Assembly: GCA_947383005.1 (NCBI GenBank)
Contig: CANDBT010000001.1
Span: 62,001-126,000 of the forward strand
Length of the DNA: 64,000 nucleotides
Source of the DNA: an uncultured bacterium
GTDB taxonomy: Bacteria > Bacillota > Clostridia > Lachnospirales > Lachnospiraceae
Direction of reading: 5' to 3'
Position numbers and translations under genes: made by a program. Numbering within the stretch: the stretch's first letter is position 1; the number at the start of each line of letters is the position of its first letter. Below are positions 1 to 9,237 of this stretch, piece after piece. The notes below the pieces were generated by a model, which did not search any database, was not told the DNA's origin, and worked only from the letters and a program-made list of their open reading frames with translations.

Positions 1-433
1 AAAGTTTATCTGCATCCAGGACATCCGGCGATGGTTTTAAGACACGACGTATCTGCCCGTTTTCTTCGTCCTCCTGGAAACCGCAGACGGCCATTTGGAC
101 ATCTGGTATCTGCATGCCTGAATACAAAGTTTGTATATATTCGGGATTAAGAAAATCATCTCCGTCTACAAAGCAGATATATTTTCCGTGGGCCAGGGAA
201 AGCCCCCTATTCCTGGCTGCGGATACTCCCTGATTGGATTGGTGGATAACCGAGATGCGGGTGTCCCACTGGGCGATTTCCTCGCACAATTTTCCTGTGC
301 CATCGGCGGAACCATCATCTATGACAATAACTTCCAAATTTTGGTATATCTGTTTTCTTATGGAATCCAGGCATTTGGCAATCCAGGGAGCAACCTCATA
401 AGCAGGGATAATAATAGATATTAATTCATTCAT
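1..433 (-). CDS. Glycosyltransferase family 2, N-terminal part (runs off window)
   Basis: The reverse strand encodes an open frame with no stop before the window edge. It begins MNELISIIIPAYEVAPWI, the typical first strand of a GT-A fold family 2 transferase. The nucleotide-binding and metal motifs follow: VIDDGSADGT near residue 40 and a DGDD (DxD) motif near residue 95. It would transfer a sugar from a nucleotide donor during surface polysaccharide assembly, at the cytoplasmic membrane. The start at 433 is chosen because GGAGG lies 12 bases upstream; an in-frame ATG at 445 is possible but abuts the GGAGG. It lies 20 bases after the next GT2 gene and is probably cotranscribed with it. The C-terminus and acceptor specificity cannot be seen. 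Confidence 0.85.
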   Translation of the reverse strand, partial: MNELISIIIPAYEVAPWIAKCLDSIRKQIYQNLEVIVIDDGSADGTGKLCEEIAQWDTRISVIHQSNQGVSAARNRGLSLAHGKYICFVDGDDFLNPEYIQTLYSGMQIPDVQMAVCGFQEDEENGQIRRVLKPSPDVLDADKL

Positions 434-453
434 GATATGTTTCATCCTCCAGG

Positions 454-1461
454 TTATGATGCTGTATGGCCAAAATTTTTTTGCGGAATGAATCTGTTTT
501 TCGGCGCTTTTCCGGTTACGATTTTTTTGCGGATATGAAAGGCAATTTTCCGCATAAACAGGGCAAATACGCGGGGGTTTTGCAGTATTCCGCAAGTGAC
601 GCAGAAAACAAAAGCAGAAAAATCCTTCCGTTTTCTTGCTTCCATTCCTTGATAATATAAACGGAAAGCGCGGTTAAAATGCTTCCGTTTTCTGGAGGTC
701 GGTTTTTCTTGTGCTAAAAATTGGTTAAAATCGGTTAAAGACCATGTTTGGTTTGTGTTTTTACAGATGCGGTACATTTTTCTCACAAACCGCTCGGATA
801 AATATTGCCGATAGTAATCGGAGCGGGTGATACTGTTATTTCTTACCCGGTAATCAACCAGCACATCAGGAATGACCGCCATGCGGTATCCGCCATGCAG
901 CATACGGAGCCATAAGTCATAATCCTCGCAGGAGGGAAGATTGACATATCCGCCCAGGGCCTGCAACACGGATTTTTTCATCAACACCGTAGAGTGAGAA
1001 ATCAGGTTGTCATATGGCAAAAGTTGTTTTAGCTGATGAGGATTCAAATTATTGATGAAATAACCAAGGCTCTCCCCCTTTTCGCTGATATTTTGCCTGG
1101 AAGCGGCGATAAAGTCCAATTGATGTTTGATAAGGAAAGTTAATTCGGTTTCCAGCCGCTGTGGATAGGCGATGTCATCGGCATCCAGTTTGGCGATGAA
1201 GTCCCCTCTGGCGGCTCGCCATCCCCGGTTGCTGCTGTGGGCAAACCCGATATTTTTTTTATTGCAAAGGACACGCACCCGTGTATCTTTATTGCTGTAG
1301 AAATTGGCGATTCTTTGCAAGATTTGGTTATCGGGGTTATCTAAGACAATCAGCAATTCAAAAAAAGGATAAGTCTGGTTTAAAATGGATAAAATGGCTT
1401 CTTTTAGTTCGTTTGGTTTTTCATTGTACGCACACATGATCACGGAAATCAAAGGTTTCAT
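454..1461 (-). CDS. Glycosyltransferase family 2
   Basis: The 335-residue protein starts MKPLISVIMCAYNE and has the GT-A hallmarks: a donor-binding N-terminus, GWRAARGDFIAKLDADD with the DxD-type metal motif near residues 92-95, and an acceptor-side ED (CEDYDLWLRM) near residue 180, typical of inverting family 2 enzymes. The C-terminal 100 residues are rich in Lys and Arg and probably sit on the membrane face; no clear transmembrane helix is present. Its start codon directly follows the stop of the upstream GT4 gene (one base apart), so the two are translationally coupled. Role: adding one sugar to the lipid-linked exopolysaccharide repeat unit. The sugar cannot be assigned. Confidence 0.88.
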   Translation of the reverse strand: MKPLISVIMCAYNEKPNELKEAILSILNQTYPFFELLIVLDNPDNQILQRIANFYSNKDTRVRVLCNKKNIGFAHSSNRGWRAARGDFIAKLDADDIAYPQRLETELTFLIKHQLDFIAASRQNISEKGESLGYFINNLNPHQLKQLLPYDNLISHSTVLMKKSVLQALGGYVNLPSCEDYDLWLRMLHGGYRMAVIPDVLVDYRVRNNSITRSDYYRQYLSERFVRKMYRICKNTNQTWSLTDFNQFLAQEKPTSRKRKHFNRAFRLYYQGMEARKRKDFSAFVFCVTCGILQNPRVFALFMRKIAFHIRKKIVTGKAPKNRFIPQKNFGHTAS

Positions 1462-2613
1462 TTAGTTGCCCGGCTTTCTGTAAGTTGATATCCGGCGGTG
1501 CAAAACCGCGGAATATAGAGAAAAGGTCTGTCTGATTTGGCGCTTAAGGGAAAAATCCCTTTTTGCTATTTTTTGTCCGGCCAGACGGTATTGCTGGCAT
1601 AATTCGGGGTGTTCGATCGCTTCGGCCAAGGCGTTGGCCATTCCGGATATGCTTTTGGCCGGTGTCAGGAAGCCGTTTACGCCGTCCCGAATAATATCCC
1701 GATTGCCGATAACATCGGTCGCCACTACGGGAGTGCCGGAAGCCAGCGCTTCAACCAGTGTGTAAGGCATCCCCTCTTTTAATGAAGCAGATACAAAAAG
1801 GTCGCACAGAGAAAGAAGCTGTGGGATATCATGGCGGAAGCCGGTAAGGAGAACAGAGGTTTGGATTCCCAGTTTGCTGATTTGGGCCTCGATTTCCTGC
1901 CGGGTCGGGCCGTCACCGATAAGGAGCAGGCGGCAGCGGGGATATTTTTTTAAAAGTTTGGCAAAAGCGGCTAAAAGATAGCGATGCCCTTTTGTCCGTT
2001 CCAGCCTGGCTACACATCCAATGATATAAGCGTTTTCCGGTATGTTCAGCGAGTTCAGATATTGGGTACGGTCAGGCGCGCAGGAAAAAGATTCCGGCTC
2101 TACTCCGTTATGGATGACGCTGGTGCGGCGCTTGAATGCAAAACCCAAACGATAGGCTTCCTGTTCTTCGCTTTCCGACACGCAGATAAACCGGTCGGTA
2201 AAATACCGCAGCACATGTTCAATCAGGCAGTAAAAGCGTTTTACCGCCCAGTTATATTGTTCCAGATATATGCCATGGAAAGTATGGATTACCTTTATTC
2301 CCGGACAGAGGAGCTTCAATGGGCGGGAATACATGCCGGCCCCTTTTCCGTGGGAATGAACCAGACAGATGCCCTGTTTCCGGATATAGGAGCGGATTTG
2401 CAGCAGGGAGCGGAAAGAATATGGCTTTAGCGGAAGCGGGAGCATATCGGCGGCCAGTTTTTCAAATATGGGGAAATAATCGCCATCTTCAGGGACGGCG
2501 ACCGTAATTTCATAGTTGTACGCTTTGGCGTGAGACAGCAGGCCGACAAGGTGCTTGGGCACGCCGCCGGTTTCCGAGCTGATGGCTATATACAGGATTT
2601 TATTCTTGTTCAT
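1462..2613 (-). CDS. Glycosyltransferase family 4 (EpsD/CapM-like)
   Basis: This 383-residue protein has a GT-B organisation. The N-terminal Rossmann half begins NKNKILYIAISSETGGVPKHL, and the C-terminal half carries GCVARLERTKGHRYLLAAF and the E-x7-E motif region (EGMPYTLVEALASGTPVV) that contacts the nucleotide sugar in retaining GT4 enzymes. It resembles CapM/EpsD-type capsular transferases. The start overlaps the stop of the upstream GT4 gene by four bases (2610-2613, ATGA type), so it belongs to one operon read toward lower coordinates. It acts on the cytoplasmic face during repeat-unit assembly; donor and acceptor are not predictable. Confidence 0.9.
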   Translation of the reverse strand: MNKNKILYIAISSETGGVPKHLVGLLSHAKAYNYEITVAVPEDGDYFPIFEKLAADMLPLPLKPYSFRSLLQIRSYIRKQGICLVHSHGKGAGMYSRPLKLLCPGIKVIHTFHGIYLEQYNWAVKRFYCLIEHVLRYFTDRFICVSESEEQEAYRLGFAFKRRTSVIHNGVEPESFSCAPDRTQYLNSLNIPENAYIIGCVARLERTKGHRYLLAAFAKLLKKYPRCRLLLIGDGPTRQEIEAQISKLGIQTSVLLTGFRHDIPQLLSLCDLFVSASLKEGMPYTLVEALASGTPVVATDVIGNRDIIRDGVNGFLTPAKSISGMANALAEAIEHPELCQQYRLAGQKIAKRDFSLKRQIRQTFSLYSAVLHRRISTYRKPGN

Positions 2614-3824
2614 GGGTTTTCCTCATCTTGTCTGGGACAGATATCCTGGTAAAGTTTCATGATTCGGTTAAGCATTTGCTCTTGGGTAAATTCGTCCTTG
2701 ATCCGCTTGCGGGCCACAATCCCCATCTGGCAGCGTTTGCCGGGATTTTTCAGCATCCAGAGGATTGCTTTTTGCAGAGCCTTTTTATTATTGGGCGGTA
2801 TGGTCAGGCCGGTTTTTTTGTGCAGGCTTACCCAGGGGACACCTGTGGGCAGGGAAGTATTGATAACCGGTTTGCCAAAAGCCATTGCTTCCAATTGAAC
2901 CAGGCCAAAGGCTTCGCTGTTGGCGACGGAAGGAAATACCAATACGTCGCAGCGACGGATTTCCTGTTCAAGGACCGAATCGGACACTTCACCTAAAAAC
3001 CGGATGTGGTGATTAAGTGCAGCGCGGGCTACCCGCTTTTTTAGCTCCGATTCCATAGCACCTGTGCCGACCAAGTGAAGGCTGATAGAGGCAAGCTCCA
3101 AAGGAAACTCTGTTTTTATGGCTTCCATGGCGGCGATCAGTACATCACATCCTTTATAATAGACCAGCCGTCCGATAAAGAGCAAATGTAAAGAGGGGTT
3201 TTCTTTATGGCTGACAGCAGGAAGTGTTTCTTTTTCGGCCCAGTATCGGTCACTTTTTTCTTCCCATGCGGCGCGCAGCCCAAAAGGAATACGCACACAT
3301 TTTTTTTCAAAGGGTTTTACGTAAGGGGAACCGTCGATATTTCCCTGGGTGGCGATAGCGATGGCATCTGCCCGGCGCAGGGTCCAGTTCATCAATGGTT
3401 TATAAAACAGCAAAGCTTTTTTTTGCCGGACGACGTCACTGTGCCAGTATAAGACCAGTTTGCCTTTAAAGCCTGACAGAAGGCAGGCCAAGTCGCCTAA
3501 AGGGAAAGGCATGTGAAGGTGGATAATATCATATTCGGAATGGTGCTTTCTCAGATAGCGGATTAAATCCCAGGAAATCGGCAGCGACGCAAGGATCCCC
3601 CAGCTCTTGGCATAGTAGACAGGTACGCCGTTAATGATAGTGTGTCTCGCAGGGCCTTTATCCTGCGAAGCCAGGACATGGCTGACCATGGAATCCTGGA
3701 TGCCCTCAGCGAATTGCTGCATGGTGACTTCTATACCGCCGATATGGGGATAGTACTGCTTGCCTAATTGGAGTACTTTTAATTTATTGTTTGTATCATT
3801 ACCGTATTTTTTATGAGTATTCAT
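2610..3824 (-). CDS. Glycosyltransferase family 4
   Basis: The 404-residue GT-B protein has an N-terminal glycine-rich loop (YYPHIGGIEVTMQQFAEG) and, near residues 310-330, the GT4 donor-site motif EAFGLVQLEAMAFGKPVI with two conserved glutamates. LHLLFIGRLVYYKGCDVLIAAM marks the start of the C-terminal nucleotide-binding half. It is the second gene of a pair of GT4 enzymes in the exopolysaccharide operon, about 70 bases after the sugar-phosphate transferase gene that primes the lipid carrier. It probably adds one of the first sugars after priming, but this is inferred from gene order only. Confidence 0.9.
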   Translation of the reverse strand: MNTHKKYGNDTNNKLKVLQLGKQYYPHIGGIEVTMQQFAEGIQDSMVSHVLASQDKGPARHTIINGVPVYYAKSWGILASLPISWDLIRYLRKHHSEYDIIHLHMPFPLGDLACLLSGFKGKLVLYWHSDVVRQKKALLFYKPLMNWTLRRADAIAIATQGNIDGSPYVKPFEKKCVRIPFGLRAAWEEKSDRYWAEKETLPAVSHKENPSLHLLFIGRLVYYKGCDVLIAAMEAIKTEFPLELASISLHLVGTGAMESELKKRVARAALNHHIRFLGEVSDSVLEQEIRRCDVLVFPSVANSEAFGLVQLEAMAFGKPVINTSLPTGVPWVSLHKKTGLTIPPNNKKALQKAILWMLKNPGKRCQMGIVARKRIKDEFTQEQMLNRIMKLYQDICPRQDEENP

Positions 3825-3894
3825 GGTTGGATTCTTTCTTATTTGACGTTAATCTGTTGATGTTAATTCAATGTAAAATTTGTTATTGTTAAAA

Positions 3895-5274
3895 TTATTC
3901 AATGCGGGAGGCTTTGTTCTTGGCGGTTTCTGTAATCCCCTCAGTGCTTTCTTTCATGAAAAGGATTTTTACCGTCAGAAACAATAGCTTTAAGTCCAGG
4001 ATAAAGGAATAATTCTGGATATAAGTCAAGTCAAGTTTTAGTTTGTCATAAGGGGTAGTATTATATTTTCCATAAATCTGCGCGTAGCCGGTCAGTCCGG
4101 ATTTCACTTTTAACCGGCATTTGAATTGAGGAAGCCGGTTTTCATAGGTAAGAGCAATCTCCGGCCGTTCCGGCCGCGGGCCGACCAGGGACATGTCCCC
4201 TGTCAAGACATTGATTAGCTGGGGAAGCTCATCAATACGTGTCATGCGGATAATCTTTCCTACAGGGGTGATCCGGTCGTCATTTTCTGAAGCCAAGCGG
4301 GCAATTCCGTCTTGCTCGGCATTCATTTTCATACTTCGAAATTTATAAATATAAAATTCTTTCCGGTTTACGGTCAGCCGTTTTTGTTTGTAAATCACAT
4401 CGCCGCCATCATATAGCTTGATGGCGGCGGCGGTCAGCAGCATGATTGGCGAGACAGCCACCAGCATCAGGAGGGAAACGGTAAGATCCAGACATCGTTT
4501 GCCTAATCTCTGTTCAAGAGATAAACCGTTATTGGGGGAGAGTAAAATAGGCGTGTCAAAGGTGTGCAACTCCCGGGAGGCCCGAACCAGGATATCAGAA
4601 ATTTTCGGCGTCATATAGACGCGGATGGAACGTTCAAAGCATTCCTTTAAAATCAGATTCCTGGACATTGTGGGAATATCGCAGAGCATTACCCCGTCAT
4701 AATGTTCAGCCATTTGGACAACCAAATCTTCACCTATGGCAACATCGGCGGTCTGGGCAATTTGATAACGATCTTTCCGCCGTTTTAGTTTGTCCATCAA
4801 ACGGATGGCATTGTCGTTGGCGTAAACCAAAAGCAGCCTGCGAGGCGGAAAGAGATGCTGATAGATTTTTCCGTAGATAAAGGTCCATAATACGACGGTT
4901 ATGATTTGGCATAAAGTCAGGGCAGGAAATATCCATAAATCGGGAAAACGATAGGCCAGCAGGGCGATTTGGAGGTAGGTAATAAAATTGACAATGATTA
5001 TGGAAAGGATTTGGGAATAGATTACCTGTCCTTTTTCCAAATCACCGAGCCGAAAGCCACCGTACATATTCATGAAGAAAAAAATCAGTGTCCCATATAG
5101 GGCAGCAATAGCCCAGTTGCCCCTTCGCCAGTACCATACGCCGGTGCTGGGAGAAATTTGCTTATACCAGAAAATCATATAAATGGCAATCAGCATAGCC
5201 ATTAAAACAGAAGAGGACAAAAGACGGATTGTTTTTTTGAAGCGTTCATATTTTTCCCGTTTGTATTTTTCCAT
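3895..5274 (-). CDS. Exopolysaccharide polyprenyl glycosylphosphotransferase
   Basis: The 459-residue protein primes polysaccharide synthesis by moving a sugar-1-phosphate from a nucleotide sugar to undecaprenyl phosphate. Four hydrophobic helices fill the first 150 residues (for example LLSSSVLMAMLIAIYMIFWY), followed by a CoA-binding-like middle domain and a C-terminal bacterial sugar transferase domain from about residue 260. That domain shows a hydrophobic re-entrant helix, the YKFRSM segment, RMTRIDELPQLINVL, GDMSLVGPRPE and the KSGLTGYAQI segment. This is the WbaP/CpsE long form. The start at 5274 has AGTGAGG upstream; the longer open frame overlaps the ligase gene and is not needed. 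The ligase-like gene ends 9 bases upstream. Confidence 0.92.
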   Translation of the reverse strand: MEKYKREKYERFKKTIRLLSSSVLMAMLIAIYMIFWYKQISPSTGVWYWRRGNWAIAALYGTLIFFFMNMYGGFRLGDLEKGQVIYSQILSIIIVNFITYLQIALLAYRFPDLWIFPALTLCQIITVVLWTFIYGKIYQHLFPPRRLLLVYANDNAIRLMDKLKRRKDRYQIAQTADVAIGEDLVVQMAEHYDGVMLCDIPTMSRNLILKECFERSIRVYMTPKISDILVRASRELHTFDTPILLSPNNGLSLEQRLGKRCLDLTVSLLMLVAVSPIMLLTAAAIKLYDGGDVIYKQKRLTVNRKEFYIYKFRSMKMNAEQDGIARLASENDDRITPVGKIIRMTRIDELPQLINVLTGDMSLVGPRPERPEIALTYENRLPQFKCRLKVKSGLTGYAQIYGKYNTTPYDKLKLDLTYIQNYSFILDLKLLFLTVKILFMKESTEGITETAKNKASRIE

Positions 5275-5282
5275 AAAAAACC

Positions 5283-6938
5283 TCACTTTTGCGCCGGCTC
5301 CTCCCGGCAGCCGGCTATTCCTATGCTGATCATCAGCCACATAACAGGAGTTGCAATAGGCAGATCAAGGTTTACCGTAGCCTGAATCAAATAGCAGACA
5401 GCAGCCATCAGGGCGCCAAAAATATAAGGGCTTTTTTCACAATGATTGAATATGCGCCAACAAGAATTTACCAAAAAAAACAGATAAGCCGCCAGTCCGA
5501 AAGGGCCGATAGTCACCAGATATTGCAGGTAAGCATTGTGGGCAGTGTCATAATATTGTCCGGTTGCTTCTCTCATTTCGACATAAATGGCATTATCCGT
5601 TAAAATGCCGAAGGTATCCGGGCCATAACCAAATATTTTGTGCATAAGCGGGAATTCTTTATATAACCGCACCGAAGCTTTCCAAATATATCCTCTGCAG
5701 CTCCCCCATAAATCATCAAAAACCAGGTAGCTGCGCAGAGCACCGTATCGGGCGGCATTTCCTCCTGAATTGGCGTCATAAAAGGCAAAACATAAAGCGA
5801 TAACTACAGCGAGCAGCAACAGTGTCCACAGACGGACCAAGGTGATTTTGCCAAAGACGCCAAAAGGCGCCTGAGGGTTTTCGCCGATAGGTGTTTTTTT
5901 ATTTTGTGTATGGGAAAAAAACCAGCAGCCGATTACCATCATCCATAAAAAGACTACCGTAGGCAGCAATCCGCGAAAGTTTGTGATAATGCCAAAAAGG
6001 CTGTCAAGACCGATTACCATATCGGCATATTTACCATTGATCAGGTCAATAGCCTGGACAACCGTAAAAAATGATGCAATCAATACCAAATAGCGAAGAA
6101 ATCCTCTCCGGTTTTTGAAAAGGATCAGGGGTAAAAGCCCAAAGAGGGCGCCGATGCTCAGATAGGCATTATCACTGCAGCCCATGATGATGGCAGTAAA
6201 GGAAACAATCAGACAAACGTAATACCATGCCATTTTCCATGGATTGTCTTCTCTGGAAAACAAACCGGCGGCCAATGCCATAATCAATCCCACATAAGCG
6301 GTGTAAGTGTTGATATTGCCCATGGTTGACGTAAAAATAGTCGACTGGGCAGGATCGATATTGTGACGAAAATCCAAAATATCCAATTGAAAATAATCGG
6401 TGATGCCGATATAACAAACAATCATGCCGCTGGCTAAAAAAGCTTCGGTCCACCATTTTTTCGGTGTCCAGAAACGGCTTACCACAAAGTAAAAGGATAC
6501 ATAGAGCGTCAGCAAAAACAGCCCGGAAAAGCGTCCTTCGTTGCCCCAGAAAGATTCATAAAAATAATCGGACTGCAAAGTGGAAATAACGGTAATCAGT
6601 AAAAAAGCCAATATGGCCACATCGGCGGTCCTGAATGTTTTCCCCCAATTTTTGGGAAGCAGCCCTGAGAGCAGTCTCTTTGTGTGCAGTCCGCCAAATT
6701 CTTTTTTATCAATGAACATGGCAATAAGTGAGAAGATCAGCAGGCAGCTCAGCAGAATGACGACGCAGAGCCAATAGCAGAGATATTTAGTTTCTAAAAT
6801 GTCGAAATAAGAATGATGGTAAATCAGGGGAAATACGGTCATGAGAACAAGTATGGCAATGTCGATCATCCGGTCCGTAATGGAGGAGCAGGTGCCGGCA
6901 AAAATATCATTCTGGCTGTCATTGTTTATTTTATCCAT
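5283..6938 (-). CDS. O-antigen ligase/polymerase-like membrane protein
   Basis: This 551-residue multi-pass protein has roughly a dozen hydrophobic segments and the Wzy_C-type layout: a large loop between late helices holding GYGPDTFGIL and ETTGQYYDTAHNAYLQ-like residues (the actual text reads REATGQYYDTAHNAYLQYLV), where His and Arg residues of this family act. It would polymerise or ligate lipid-linked repeat units outside the membrane. The start at 6938 (MDKINND) is chosen because GGGAGG lies 9 bases upstream; ATG 6974 lacks a good site. It is the first gene of the minus-strand operon and is read from the promoter at 6992-7020. Wzy and WaaL homologues cannot be told apart by sequence alone. 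Confidence 0.85.
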   Translation of the reverse strand: MDKINNDSQNDIFAGTCSSITDRMIDIAILVLMTVFPLIYHHSYFDILETKYLCYWLCVVILLSCLLIFSLIAMFIDKKEFGGLHTKRLLSGLLPKNWGKTFRTADVAILAFLLITVISTLQSDYFYESFWGNEGRFSGLFLLTLYVSFYFVVSRFWTPKKWWTEAFLASGMIVCYIGITDYFQLDILDFRHNIDPAQSTIFTSTMGNINTYTAYVGLIMALAAGLFSREDNPWKMAWYYVCLIVSFTAIIMGCSDNAYLSIGALFGLLPLILFKNRRGFLRYLVLIASFFTVVQAIDLINGKYADMVIGLDSLFGIITNFRGLLPTVVFLWMMVIGCWFFSHTQNKKTPIGENPQAPFGVFGKITLVRLWTLLLLAVVIALCFAFYDANSGGNAARYGALRSYLVFDDLWGSCRGYIWKASVRLYKEFPLMHKIFGYGPDTFGILTDNAIYVEMREATGQYYDTAHNAYLQYLVTIGPFGLAAYLFFLVNSCWRIFNHCEKSPYIFGALMAAVCYLIQATVNLDLPIATPVMWLMISIGIAGCREEPAQK

Positions 6939-6991
6939 GGGCCAATGCCTCCCGTTTTTGTATATTTTTTTCATGTTTAATTTTATGATAC

Positions 6992-7020
6992 AGTATAGCA
7001 TTGATTAAATAATAACGCAA
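6992..7020 (-). promoter_or_regulatory. SigA-type promoter for the exopolysaccharide operon
   Basis: On the minus strand TTGCGT (7020-7015) and TATACT (6997-6992) are separated by 17 bases. It sits about 50 bases upstream of the ligase-like gene start and probably drives the whole operon to the window edge. Confidence 0.7.
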
Positions 7021-7125
7021 CTTACATTATTCTTCATTTTTACTGTATAAGCTGCAAGATTTTGCCTTTTTTGCGATAATCTTAATGAAATTGTAAAAAA
7101 TTACACACCGGAACGAACAAAGTTG

Positions 7126-7134
7126 TGATATACT
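7126..7134 (+). promoter_or_regulatory. Extended -10 promoter for the capD-like gene
   Basis: TGA followed by TATACT at 7129-7134 forms a TGn extended -10 element; no good -35 is present. The transcript would carry a leader of about 160 bases before the coding region. The 362-base gap between the divergent genes (6939-7300) holds the two promoters, this leader and a short open frame; no known riboswitch was recognised. Confidence 0.55.
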
Positions 7135-7257
7135 AAATGAAGCCAAGTGGTAGTGGCCGGAGGTGTTCTGGCTGTTACCTCAAAGGGTTGCTGTCCAAAA
7201 GTGTGTAGAAAACGGCATACTCATGGATGGGTGCAGGATAAAGGGAGGTCGAAGTAC

Positions 7258-7314
7258 ATGAAAAGCTTGCAAATATCACAAAAGCAAAGGGTTGGGAAAC
7301 ATGAGCGGCATTAA
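7258..7314 (+). CDS. Possible 18-residue leader peptide overlapping the capD-like start
   Basis: An ATG at 7258 has an excellent ribosome binding site (GGGAGG, 9 bases upstream) and opens a frame of 18 codons, MKSLQISQKQRVGKHERH, ending at TAA 7312-7314. The downstream dehydratase starts at ATG 7301 in another frame and has only a weak site of its own. Translation of the short frame would bring ribosomes to that start, so translational coupling is plausible. The peptide has no recognised similarity and its function is unknown. Confidence 0.4.
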   Translation: MKSLQISQKQRVGKHERH

Positions 7315-9172
7315 TGTATTGGAGAGGTATTTGCCTAAAAATAAGCGGGTACGGATGCTGGTGCTGATGGCTATAGATGCAGGGATGATCTGTTTTGCCT
7401 CATTTTTGGGATTGCTTGTCCGGTTTGATTTGAGCATAGATAAGATACCTGGAGCATATATTGTGGCTGCGGGGGTTTATCTGCCGTTTTATATTGTCTT
7501 TACGCTGGTGATTTTTTTCCTATTTCGGATGTATTCTACCATGTGGAGCGTGGCCGGGATACGTGAGGTAGTGCATATTGCCGAGGCTTGTGGGCTGGCA
7601 TCTTTGATGCAGGTATCCGGCATGACCTTGCTGGGGTGTAGCGTACCACGGAGTTATTATTTGATTTCTTTTGCCACTTTATACTGTGGTGAAGTATTGA
7701 TACGTTTGTCTTACCGTATTTTTGTTACGATGTACCCTGATGGGATGGGGGGCAGCGGCAAGCGGATACTGGTTGCCGGTGCAGGGAGTTCCGGTGCGGT
7801 CATTCTAAAAGAAATTACTACGAGCCGCCTGGCTCAGGGAAATATTGTCTGTTTTGTCGACGATGACCCAAATAAAAAAGGGAAATATTTAAATGGAGTG
7901 CCTATTGCCGGGAACAGGTCGGCAATTCCCGCCTTGGTAAAGAAATACCGTATTGATGAAATATATATTGCCATGCCTGCCGCTTCAGCCAAACAGCGAA
8001 AGGAGATTATTGAAATCTGCCGGGAGACCGGCTGTGGGATTAAGATTTTGCCGGGGATTTATCAGTTGCTCAACGGTGAAGTCAGTATCGCCAAGCTGCG
8101 GGAAGTAGAAATTGAGGATTTGCTTGGGCGTGATCCCATCCGGGTAAATCTGGATGAGATTATGGATTACGTGGGCGGAAAAGTAATTTTGGTCACTGGC
8201 GGCGGCGGTTCTATCGGGAGTGAATTGTGTCGGCAGATTGCCGGCCATGATCCCAAGCAGTTGATTATTTTTGATGTGTACGAAAATAATGCTTATGATA
8301 TTCAGTTGGAGCTGCGTGAAAAATATCCCAAGCTGGATTTAGTGGTGCTGATCGGCTCCGTGCGCAATACCCACCGGATTGAATCGGTATTTGAAAAGTA
8401 CCGTCCGGATATCGTTTACCATGCGGCAGCCCACAAGCATGTGCCGCTGATGGAGGACAGTCCTTGTGAGGCGATAAAAAATAATGTATTTGGTACATAT
8501 AAGACTGCTAAGGCGGCAGACAAATATGGAACAAAACGGTTTGTGCTGATTTCTACGGATAAAGCGGTCAATCCGACCAATATTATGGGAGCTTCCAAGC
8601 GGATGTGTGAGATGATCATACAGATGATGGATGCGAAATCCAAAACAGATTTTGTGGCTGTACGGTTTGGAAATGTTTTAGGCAGTAACGGTTCGGTAAT
8701 TCCTTTGTTTAGAAGACAGATTGAGCAAGGCGGTCCGGTGACTGTGACGCATCCGGATATTATCCGATACTTTATGACGATACCGGAGGCGGTTTCTTTG
8801 GTGTTACAGGCAGGAGCTTATGCCAAAGGTGGTGAGATTTTTATTTTGGATATGGGCGAGCCGGTGAAAATTTTGGATCTGGCAAAGAACCTGATCCGGC
8901 TGTCGGGCTATACGCCAAATGAAGAAATTAAGATTGAGTTCACCGGGCTGAGGCCGGGGGAAAAGCTGTATGAGGAGCTGCTGATGGGCGAGGAGGGTAT
9001 GCAGGATACCCCCAATAAGCTGATCCATATTGGAAAGCCTATCGAGTTTGATGTGGAGACATATAAGAAACAGTTAGAGTATCTGTACGAAGTGGCAAAT
9101 CAGGATCCGGAGAATATTCGGGATTTAGTCCATCAGATTGTGCCGACTTATCATCAGCTGGAGAAATCGTAA
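7301..9172 (+). CDS. CapD/FlaA1-type nucleoside-diphosphate-sugar 4,6-dehydratase
   Basis: The 623-residue membrane-anchored enzyme has four hydrophobic helices in the first 140 residues, then a CoA-binding-like Rossmann domain (RILVAGAGSSGAVILKEI near residue 150). The catalytic SDR domain starts near residue 290 with GGKVILVTGGGGSIGSELCRQI. Motifs typical of UDP-GlcNAc 4,6-dehydratases follow: HAAAHKHVPLME, STDKAVNPTNIMGASKR, RFGNVLGSNGSVIPLF and TGLRPGEKLYEELL. It would make a UDP-4-keto-6-deoxy-hexose precursor for surface sugars. In this long family the active-site Tyr of the YxxxK motif is replaced (here MGASK), which is usual. It is divergent from the exopolysaccharide operon, and a terminator follows. 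Confidence 0.93.
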   Translation: MSGINVLERYLPKNKRVRMLVLMAIDAGMICFASFLGLLVRFDLSIDKIPGAYIVAAGVYLPFYIVFTLVIFFLFRMYSTMWSVAGIREVVHIAEACGLASLMQVSGMTLLGCSVPRSYYLISFATLYCGEVLIRLSYRIFVTMYPDGMGGSGKRILVAGAGSSGAVILKEITTSRLAQGNIVCFVDDDPNKKGKYLNGVPIAGNRSAIPALVKKYRIDEIYIAMPAASAKQRKEIIEICRETGCGIKILPGIYQLLNGEVSIAKLREVEIEDLLGRDPIRVNLDEIMDYVGGKVILVTGGGGSIGSELCRQIAGHDPKQLIIFDVYENNAYDIQLELREKYPKLDLVVLIGSVRNTHRIESVFEKYRPDIVYHAAAHKHVPLMEDSPCEAIKNNVFGTYKTAKAADKYGTKRFVLISTDKAVNPTNIMGASKRMCEMIIQMMDAKSKTDFVAVRFGNVLGSNGSVIPLFRRQIEQGGPVTVTHPDIIRYFMTIPEAVSLVLQAGAYAKGGEIFILDMGEPVKILDLAKNLIRLSGYTPNEEIKIEFTGLRPGEKLYEELLMGEEGMQDTPNKLIHIGKPIEFDVETYKKQLEYLYEVANQDPENIRDLVHQIVPTYHQLEKS

Positions 9173-9193
9173 CGGTGACGACCGCAAAATAAC

Positions 9194-9237
9194 AGAGCTT
9201 CCTGTTCTCCTGTTTTGGGGACAAGAAGCTCTTTTTT
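9194..9237 (+). terminator. Rho-independent terminator after the capD-like gene
   Basis: AGAGCTTC (9194-9201) pairs with GAAGCTCT (9225-9232), with inner partial pairing of CCTGTTCTCC and GGGGACAAG-like bases, followed directly by a run of T. Confidence 0.85.

Noticed and set aside
1984-2507. Plus-strand open frames inside the glycosyltransferase genes
   Set aside because: They are shadows of well-supported minus-strand genes with GT4 motifs and coupled starts.
7135-7257. Known riboswitch (for example cyclic di-GMP) in the capD-like leader
   Set aside because: Some hairpins can be drawn, but no recognised consensus motif was found.
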